Positions 58,407 to 64,000 of a DNA stretch of 64,000 bases are shown piece by piece. Position numbers and translations under genes: made by a program. The stretch comes from Bacteroidota bacterium (GTDB taxonomy: Bacteria > Bacteroidota > Ignavibacteria > Kapaibacteriales > NICIL-2). The notes below the pieces were generated by a model, which saw only the letters and a list, made by a program, of their open reading frames with translations, did no database searches and had not been told where the DNA came from. Each line of letters begins with the position of its first letter. The first letter of the stretch is position 1. The stretch spans positions 62,001 to 126,000 of the forward strand of contig JAIBAE010000002.1 in NCBI GenBank assembly GCA_019695345.1, read 5' to 3'.

Positions 58407-59207
58407 ATGCGTATTGCAACATTATTAGTATGCGTTTTATCTATCGGTTGGCTTGCAAGCTGCAGCGATAGCAATACTAACGCACCTGCACCGGCAGATT
58501 ATTACAAAGGGTTTGATAAACTTGGTAACTACTGGGTATATCAACGGAACGAAATAGATACTAATGGCAACGTTGTTACATCTACTTCTGCTACCGATTC
58601 TTCATGGATTGCCGGAATCGAATTGTATCAGGGCAAAAGCTCTTCCAAGGTAATTACTATGATGAATGACGCAGGAACTATTTCTTACGACACCGTGTAC
58701 ATTGCACGTTCCGGCGATAGCTTGTTTACTTATATGGAACTACCATCCATTCCTATGGTTGATACTGCCGCTCCAACATCGCAGTGGGTGTTATTAGGAA
58801 GCGTTTCTGCTACAACCGAATGGACAATTGTTACAACACAGTCAAGAACTCAATCCATTGAAATTCCAATCGGTGGCAATAATGTACCTGCAGATATAAC
58901 AATCTCAATGGGTGTTACCGGAGCTCATAAAGCCGACACAACCATTACCTGTGCTAACGGACAAAAGTATTCAACAAAGTACTTCCAAATTAAACCGAAT
59001 ATTTCCGGTAGCATTAAAGCTCTTGGTGGGTTGTTTACTCAACCTATTACAGTTACCGGAACAGAGAATAGTAGTTTCTTTGCAGACGGTATTGGCTTAG
59101 TAGCTCAATATCAGCCCCCAATGCACTTCAAGGTTGGCGATGGCTCATTGTTTGGTCAAAAACAATCCGGTCAAATCAAAACGTTGCTGCGCTATAGAAT
59201 TCAATAA
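58407..59207 (+). CDS. lipoprotein, unknown
   Basis: The 266-residue product has a lipobox (IGWLASC, Cys near residue 19) and a Ser/Asn/Pro-rich linker, then KGFDKLGNYWVYQRNEID, a pattern found in many uncharacterised Bacteroidota lipoproteins, and beta-rich sequence to the end. It is probably on the outer membrane. No catalytic motif is seen. It ends at a good terminator. Confidence 0.72.
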   Translation: MRIATLLVCVLSIGWLASCSDSNTNAPAPADYYKGFDKLGNYWVYQRNEIDTNGNVVTSTSATDSSWIAGIELYQGKSSSKVITMMNDAGTISYDTVYIARSGDSLFTYMELPSIPMVDTAAPTSQWVLLGSVSATTEWTIVTTQSRTQSIEIPIGGNNVPADITISMGVTGAHKADTTITCANGQKYSTKYFQIKPNISGSIKALGGLFTQPITVTGTENSSFFADGIGLVAQYQPPMHFKVGDGSLFGQKQSGQIKTLLRYRIQ

Positions 59208-59225
59208 GATTGTTTATATCTATAC

Positions 59226-59260
59226 AAACCTCTGCTTGTTTATTCGGGCAGAGGTTTTTT
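59226..59260 (+). terminator. Rho-independent terminator
   Basis: AAACCTCTGC/GCAGAGGTTT stem with T-run, 18 bp after the lipoprotein stop. Confidence 0.92.
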
Positions 59261-59484
59261 ATTATTATGGCGAACATGAATGTCCTATATTAGAATAAAT
59301 ATACTTCCATAATTGTATCATTTACTCAACCAAACAGCACATTTACTCATTCAGAATATTCCGGGCTTGTGTGTTGCCGTAAGTTCGCACCCGAAATCAA
59401 CGCCGTGATAATCAATAACAAATCACGGCACAAGAACAAAGCAACTCACAATCATTTTTTATTATCATTTTTCGGAGTACGTTT

Positions 59485-60006
59485 ATGAAAGCATTGTTTA
59501 TTCTTCTGGCTACATGTGTTTTTACTGTTGCTAATACTTTTGCAGCAGATTACCTTCTGATTATTGAAGGTATCAAGGGCGAAACAATCTATTCCGGCCC
59601 CATTAAATCAACAATTACCGTTTCAGTTCCCGAACAAGGAGCATTGGGCAAAGTAAAAGTTAAAAACCCCCAAGGCATCGAAATTATGTCGTACTCTTTT
59701 GGTGCAAGTAATTCCGGTGGCAGAACAAGTTCATTCTCATGGGGAGTAAGTAATCCATCATCAACCTCTTCAATCCAAAGCCCACGCGACCCTGCATCCG
59801 GGCAAGCAACCGGAAAACGCCAGCATTCCCCAATAGTATTAACAAAAGAGCTAGATAAATCATCACCATTGTTAGCAGTTGCAGAAGCATCGGCAATGTC
59901 CTCCAACAACCCAACAATTACTATAGATGTAAACGGCTCGACGTTAAAAGTTACCTGTAATCAGGCAATGGTTGCAACGTACGATTTAAAAGCGGCGAAG
60001 AAGTAA
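59485..60006 (+). CDS. Sec-exported Hcp-like protein
   Basis: The 173-residue product begins with a signal peptide (MKALFILLATCVFTVANTFA). The rest resembles the Hcp tube-protein family: DYLLIIEGIKGET near residue 22, SSFSWGVSNPSS near 85 and GKRQHSPIVLTKELDKSSP near 110. A signal peptide is unusual for a working tube protein of a type VI system, and no other type VI gene is near, so it is probably an exported paralogue with another role. ggag at 59474 precedes the start. Confidence 0.75.
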   Translation: MKALFILLATCVFTVANTFAADYLLIIEGIKGETIYSGPIKSTITVSVPEQGALGKVKVKNPQGIEIMSYSFGASNSGGRTSSFSWGVSNPSSTSSIQSPRDPASGQATGKRQHSPIVLTKELDKSSPLLAVAEASAMSSNNPTITIDVNGSTLKVTCNQAMVATYDLKAAKK

Positions 60007-60026
60007 TATCACATAACAACAAACAC

Positions 60027-60060
60027 AAAAGCCCGGTGTGCAGAACATTGGGCTTTTTTT
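60027..60060 (+). terminator. Rho-independent terminator of the Hcp-like gene
   Basis: AAAAGCCC/GGGCTTTT stem followed by a T-run. A family A element starts immediately after. Confidence 0.9.
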
Positions 60061-60061
60061 A

Positions 60062-60125
60062 TGCTCTCGCAATGCGGCTACAATCAACAACACTCATTCA
60101 ATATGCCCCTCTGCCGGAGAGAACC
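60062..60125 (+). repeat. family A 63-bp structured element
   Basis: Box TGCTCTCGC right after the terminator. Stem CGGC/GCCG (compensated variant); tail GGAGAGAACC. Confidence 0.85.
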
Positions 60126-60180
60126 TTCATCAGGTAAAACTATTAACTGTTTATTCGATGAGTACTATATGTTGGCGTAA

Positions 60181-60243
60181 GGTACTTTCCCGCACAAGGC
60201 GGATGTGCTTTTTGTAAACGTTCGGCGCGGTCACGCGTTAGCA
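60181..60243 (-). repeat. family A 63-bp structured element
   Basis: The TGCTAACGC box ends 9 bp beyond the DJ-1 stop. Stem CCGC/GCGG with a wobble pair; tail GGAAAGTACC. Confidence 0.87.
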
Positions 60244-60251
60244 AAGCTACT

Positions 60252-60806
60252 TTAAACGCTATATACTATTTGTTCTGCAATGCGGTTAGCGGTATCACTT
60301 CCTGTAAGATGCGTAATGATTGCAAGTGCAAACGGAATGGCTGTTCCCACGCCGCGACTTGTAATAATATTGCCGTCGGTTACAACATCATCGGTTGAGT
60401 ATTGATACGCCGCAAGTTGGCTTGCAACCGATGGATGCGACGTGATGCGTGTTTGTTTAGGCATGCAGTGCCACTCGGCAAGTATAGTGGGTGCGGCACA
60501 TATTGCACATAATAGAGTATCGTTGTTAGCATGGCGCTGGGTAATCAGTTGCAGTTCGTGGTTGTTTAGTAAGTTCTCTACACCTGTTGCCCCGCCCGGA
60601 AAAACAATACAGCCGAACTCTTCGCTTTCATCAATGTCGTCTATTAAACGGTCTGGGTTAATACGAATTCCCCGCGAACAGATTACAACTTCGCTTTCGC
60701 CTGCTACGGTTACGTTCAACCCGGCTCGGCGTAGTAAATCAATTACGGTAACGGCTTCGGTTTCTTCGGTTCCGTGTGCAATGGGAAGTAATATCATTCT
60801 ATCCAT
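60252..60806 (-). CDS. DJ-1/PfpI family protein
   Basis: The 184-residue protein has the DJ-1 fold: LLPIAHGTEETEAVTVIDLL at the N terminus with the conserved Glu, VFPGGATGVENL near residue 68 and the nucleophile Cys in LLCAICAAPTILAEW near 98. Family members act as glyoxalase, deglycase or stress proteins; the role here is not fixed. Start 60806 (MDRMILLP) is chosen. It lies 10 bp after the methyltransferase gene, probably one operon. Confidence 0.92.
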   Translation of the reverse strand: MDRMILLPIAHGTEETEAVTVIDLLRRAGLNVTVAGESEVVICSRGIRINPDRLIDDIDESEEFGCIVFPGGATGVENLLNNHELQLITQRHANNDTLLCAICAAPTILAEWHCMPKQTRITSHPSVASQLAAYQYSTDDVVTDGNIITSRGVGTAIPFALAIITHLTGSDTANRIAEQIVYSV

Positions 60807-60816
60807 AGTGTTTGCT

Positions 60817-61731
60817 TTACTTAGTGGTGAGTTTATTCCATACAACTACAATGTGTGCACGTTTATTAAGTAATACGTTGGCAAGTGCATCAACCCAACG
60901 CCATACGGTATATGGCAACCATTGCAACAAAACATACGTACGAAAAAGCAGCAATGCTTTATTTCCAAACGACTCCCATGTTACACGTACACTGGGTAAT
61001 GGCACAAGGTTGGTTAGCACATGTTCATCGAACGAGTGTATATGTGCGTGTAATGGTGTTGGTTTGTTACAATGTACACACACCGAATATTTTAACCGCT
61101 CTTTATATGGCGTAGAAAGAATCAGTTTTCCGCCGGGTTTTAACACCCGCAGAAGTTCTTCTACAAATGCTTTTGGGTTTGGCACATGTTCTATAATCTC
61201 GCTGGCAATAATGCAATCCCATGCGCCATCTGCAAACGGAAGTTCAAACGCATCGGCAACAAGTCCCGCATGGTTAGCATACGGATATTTTTTCAGTGCT
61301 TTTTGCGGGTTCACTAACGATATATCCATAGAACACACAAACATACCTTTAGGACATAACTCGCGGGCTACCCACGCTCTGCCGCAACCAACATCTAATA
61401 CGGATTGCGTTTGTGCTGGAATATATTTCAGAATTGTTTGATACACTCTGTGTTCATCGTGCGCGGTGGCGGGGTCTTCACGCTCTTCGAAGTAATCGTT
61501 ATACTCCGAATCGAACACATAATGGCTCCTGTAATGGTCATTCTCGGTTGTGTTATTACGCATCATTACGGGAATGCCATCCACAACCGGAAATACCTCT
61601 GCGTCCGAAACCAGTTGCAATGTTTGTTCATTCCATTGCAACGCAGCGTGTGATACAGGTACAACTAACCGCTCCAATAAGACTTTATGTGGTGGTTTTG
61701 CAGTTAACGTTTTTTGTGCAGTGCTCTCCAT
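60817..61731 (-). CDS. class I SAM-dependent methyltransferase with Trm112-like N terminus
   Basis: The 304-residue protein has a short Trm112-like start (FPVVDGIPVMM, ~45-56) and a SAM-binding domain with SVLDVGCGRAWVARELCP (~112-130), MDISLVNPQKA and FADGAWDCIIASEIIEHVPN (~170-190). The C-terminal region is hydrophobic and may touch the membrane. Methyltransferases of this type act on surface glycans, quinones or proteins; the substrate is unknown. Confidence 0.85.
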   Translation of the reverse strand: MESTAQKTLTAKPPHKVLLERLVVPVSHAALQWNEQTLQLVSDAEVFPVVDGIPVMMRNNTTENDHYRSHYVFDSEYNDYFEEREDPATAHDEHRVYQTILKYIPAQTQSVLDVGCGRAWVARELCPKGMFVCSMDISLVNPQKALKKYPYANHAGLVADAFELPFADGAWDCIIASEIIEHVPNPKAFVEELLRVLKPGGKLILSTPYKERLKYSVCVHCNKPTPLHAHIHSFDEHVLTNLVPLPSVRVTWESFGNKALLLFRTYVLLQWLPYTVWRWVDALANVLLNKRAHIVVVWNKLTTK

Positions 61732-61791
61732 ACGGCAATATAGCCCATACAGGTAAAATGGTTGTTTGCAATCTTAGAATTATAGTATCCC

Positions 61792-61850
61792 GCCTCAGCC
61801 GAAGCAAATCTTGTGCGCGCCAACACAGTCCAAACCACGCCTTCTGCGGC
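61792..61850 (-). repeat. family B intergenic repeat
   Basis: GCC-GAAGC and CTTGTGCGC (61792-61818) match 28093-28119 at 25 of 27 bases. CAACACAGTCC is shared with 41644-41700. It abuts a family A copy. Confidence 0.68.
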
Positions 61851-61856
61851 GGAGAT

Positions 61857-61920
61857 GGTTTCTTCCGGCAAGGTAAGGCGCAAACATTGCGTAAATGTTC
61901 GGTGCCGTCCTGCGCTAGCA
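61857..61920 (-). repeat. family A 63-bp structured element
   Basis: It lies upstream of ettA, with TGCTAGCGC facing the ettA start 77 bp away. Stem CGGCA/TGCCG (compensated variant). Confidence 0.87.
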
Positions 61921-61996
61921 AAAAATATGGAACACTACCACCGTTTGCCGTAACTTTGCAGACTGAATTCATTATTACAACCTATAAAACCACTTT

Positions 61997-63667
61997 ATGG
62001 CAGATAACAAGATTATTTTTTCGATGGTTGGTGTGGGCAAAATTCATAAGCCCAACAAACAGGTGTTAAAGGATATTTACCTTTCGTTTTTCTACGGCGC
62101 AAAAATTGGCGTGCTAGGTTTAAACGGTGCGGGTAAATCTACGTTGCTAAAAATTATTGCGGGTCTGGACGACGATTACATCGGTCAGATTACCAAGAAC
62201 CCGGGCATTTCTTTTGGTTACTTACCTCAAGAGCCCGAGCTTGACCCCAACAAAACCGTGTTGGAAATTGTTCAGGAAGGTGCGCAAGAAACCGTGAATA
62301 TGCTTAAGGAATACGAAGCGATTTCCGCCGCGTTTGCCGAGCCCGATGCAGACTTTGAAGCATTGATGGAAAAGCAAGCAAAGTTGCAAGATAAGATTGA
62401 CGCCGCAGGCGCATGGGATTTAGACAGTAAACTCGAAATGGCAATGGATGCACTGCGTTGCCCGCCAAGCGATACGCAGATTAATGTTCTTTCCGGAGGT
62501 GAAAAACGCCGTGTTGCACTATGCCGTTTGTTACTACAGCAACCTGATGTGTTGTTGCTTGACGAACCAACCAACCACCTTGATGCCGAGAGCATTGCGT
62601 GGTTAGAGCAACACTTACACAAATACCCGGGAACAGTAATTGCCGTAACCCACGACCGTTACTTTTTGGATAACGTTGCTGGATGGATTTTGGAACTTGA
62701 CCGCGGCGAGGGAATTCCGTTTGAAGGAAACTACTCCACATGGTTGGATTTGAAATCCAAGCGTTTAGCACAGGAAGAAAAAACAGAAAGCCAACGCCAA
62801 AAAGTATTGAAACGCGAGTTGGAATGGGTGCGGATGAACCCTAAGGGTCGCCACGCAAAAAGCAAAGCGCGTATTACCAGTTACGAGAAAATGCTGGAAG
62901 AACAACAAGAAAAACGCAACGAGGATATTGAGATATTTATTCCACCCGGGCCACGCCTTGGCAATGTGGTAATTGAGGCAAATGGAATAAGCAAAGCGTT
63001 TGGCGATAGATTGCTGTACGAAAACGTTTCGTTTGCGTTACCGCCCGGTGGTATTGTTGGTGTGATTGGTCCTAACGGTGCCGGAAAAACCACCATGTTT
63101 AAAATGATAACAAACGAGTTGGAACCCGACTCCGGAACATTTACCGTTGGCGATACGGTTAAACTTGGATACATTGACCAAAACCGTCCGCTTGATGCCA
63201 ACAAATCGGTATGGGAAGAAATCAGCGATGGTAACGATTTGATTACCGTTGGAAACCGCGAAGTAAACAGCCGCGCCTACGTAGGCACATTTAACTTTTC
63301 CGGAAGCGACCAACAGAAAAAAGTAACCATGCTTTCCGGTGGGGAACGCAACCGTGTGCATCTTGCCAAAATGTTAAAAGAAGGCGCAAACGTATTACTG
63401 CTTGACGAGCCAACCAACGACCTTGATGTAAACACACTCCGCGCGTTAGAAGAAGCGTTGGAAAACTTTGCAGGTTGTGCCGTTGTGATAAGTCACGACC
63501 GTTGGTTCTTAGATAGAATTGCAACTCACATCTTAGCGTTTGAGGGCGATAGCACAGTTGTATTTTTTGATGGTAACTACTCGCAATACGAGGAAGACTA
63601 CCACAAACGCAAAGGCACCAGTGCCGACCGTCCGCACCGTATTACATACAGAAAACTAACACGGTAG
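61997..63667 (+). CDS. ettA: energy-dependent translational throttle protein EttA (ABC-F)
   Basis: The 556-residue ribosome-associated ATPase has two ABC domains. The first shows LGLNGAGKSTLLKIIAG, an arm inserted after it, LSGGEKRRVALCRLLL and LLLDEPTNHLDAES; the second shows GPNGAGKTTMFKMI, LSGGERNRVHLAKML and LLLDEPTNDLDVNT. KIHKPNKQVLKDIYL at the start and the PtIM linker (~240-310, RMNPKGRHAKSKARI) are typical of EttA. It binds the ribosomal E site and gates first peptide bond formation by ATP/ADP ratio. Length and order match the family. Confidence 0.95.
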   Translation: MADNKIIFSMVGVGKIHKPNKQVLKDIYLSFFYGAKIGVLGLNGAGKSTLLKIIAGLDDDYIGQITKNPGISFGYLPQEPELDPNKTVLEIVQEGAQETVNMLKEYEAISAAFAEPDADFEALMEKQAKLQDKIDAAGAWDLDSKLEMAMDALRCPPSDTQINVLSGGEKRRVALCRLLLQQPDVLLLDEPTNHLDAESIAWLEQHLHKYPGTVIAVTHDRYFLDNVAGWILELDRGEGIPFEGNYSTWLDLKSKRLAQEEKTESQRQKVLKRELEWVRMNPKGRHAKSKARITSYEKMLEEQQEKRNEDIEIFIPPGPRLGNVVIEANGISKAFGDRLLYENVSFALPPGGIVGVIGPNGAGKTTMFKMITNELEPDSGTFTVGDTVKLGYIDQNRPLDANKSVWEEISDGNDLITVGNREVNSRAYVGTFNFSGSDQQKKVTMLSGGERNRVHLAKMLKEGANVLLLDEPTNDLDVNTLRALEEALENFAGCAVVISHDRWFLDRIATHILAFEGDSTVVFFDGNYSQYEEDYHKRKGTSADRPHRITYRKLTR

Positions 63668-63682
63668 AAATCTCACACTCTC

Positions 63683-63719
63683 AAGCCCGTTATGAAGTAA
63701 TCGTAACGGGCTTTTTTTT
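63683..63719 (+). terminator. Rho-independent terminator of ettA
   Basis: AAGCCCGTTA/TAACGGGCTT perfect stem with eight T residues. The family A box starts right after the T-run. Confidence 0.93.
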
Positions 63720-63720
63720 A

Positions 63721-63782
63721 TGCTATCGCCCGACCGCACCGAACGGCAAACTTAATCTCAGCATCCACCTGCGGGAAGGAAC
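63721..63782 (+). repeat. family A 63-bp structured element
   Basis: Stem CCGCA/TGCGG; tail GGAAGGAACG; directly follows the ettA terminator. Confidence 0.88.
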
Positions 63783-64000
63783 GCGACGCAAAAAAAATCA
63801 GTTTGGAAATCATGTAAGTTGAAATAATAGTTAGGATATAAAAATGTAGATATGTAGTTTGAACGTAAATATGAATTCAAAGTATAATGTATTAAGGATA
63901 ACTTGATGTAATCTAATTAGTAGGAAAGTCCTACTACACATATAACATAATATAAAGGTATAGCTATGGTTAATTCTTGTAAGCCAGTCCCACAGAGTAC
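63783..64000. other. AT-rich gene-free end of window
   Basis: No ORF, repeat or RNA gene is recognised in these last ~218 bases. Confidence 0.5.

Larger units (their letters stand above)
60062..60243. mobile_element. short composite of two inward-facing family A elements
   Basis: Units at 60062-60125 (plus) and 60181-60243 (minus) face each other around 55 bp. It is a third, shorter example of the arrangement at 11428 and 15085. Confidence 0.55.

Overview
The window looks like chromosomal DNA of a Bacteroidota/Chlorobi-group bacterium, most plausibly from the Kapabacteria/Ignavibacteria side. This is inferred, not searched. The reasons are several secreted proteins with a type IX secretion (T9SS) C-terminal sorting domain, a PorE-like T9SS lipoprotein, a TPR-adenylate cyclase, a DUF1800/DUF1501 pair, CX3-4CH-type heme lipoproteins and a general lack of strong Shine-Dalgarno sites. 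No tRNA, rRNA, CRISPR array, prophage or complete insertion sequence was seen.

Layout. 1-3.3 kb: a minus-strand envelope electron-transfer cluster (Tat/lipoprotein start, YceI, small membrane protein, porin-cytochrome fusion, heme lipoprotein split by a 4-bp duplication). 3.5-8.7 kb: a T9SS-exported peptidyl-arginine deiminase, a TPR-adenylate cyclase with a small upstream relic, and a CtlX-like amidinohydrolase. 9.1-11.3 kb: metG. 11.4-15.4 kb: DUF1800-DUF1501 operon between two 280-bp repeats. 15.4-22.9 kb: OmpA protein with 14 calcium-binding repeats, a YD-repeat-like secreted protein, gatC, a VWA-OmpA lipoprotein and a membrane protein. 22.9-31.5 kb: T9SS cargo, pyrD-like gene, M50-like protease, YdeI-like protein, sugar-phosphate transferase, GT-C mannosyltransferase and S9 peptidase. 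31.7-33.7 kb: an AT-rich cassette-like island with two accessory genes between three direct repeats. 33.8-49.3 kb: adenine deaminase, GNAT, Gfo/Idh oxidoreductase, Omp28-like T9SS cargo, cystathionine synthase/lyase, a giant heme/FnIII T9SS cargo, aat and the PorE-like protein. 49.5-64 kb: CarboxypepD-like lipoprotein, a YadA-head/S74 adhesin with a heptanucleotide tract near its start, DUF1003, YmdB phosphodiesterase, MocA-XdhC, an Hcp-like secreted protein, DJ-1, a methyltransferase and ettA.

The most striking signal is not a gene. About 25 copies of a ~63-bp intergenic element (family A here) recur with almost fixed length: a TGCTATCGC box, a short stem arm, a variable ~35-nt loop, the second stem arm and a GGAAAGAAC-like tail. 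The second base pair of the stem occurs in all four Watson-Crick forms (C-G, G-C, T-A, A-T), which is good evidence of a selected structure in RNA or single-stranded DNA. The TGCTATCGC end faces the nearest gene, and in 12 copies lies 4-16 bp beyond a stop codon, always in the sense direction. Three pairs of inward-pointing copies form MITE-like composites. Two further repeat families (B, C) and several palindromes fill most other gaps.

The genes share a theme of envelope and secretion: six T9SS cargo proteins, one candidate T9SS component, several OmpA/lipoproteins and surface repeat proteins, interleaved with housekeeping genes for translation (metG, gatC, aat, ettA) and nucleotide metabolism (pyrD-like, ade, ymdB).
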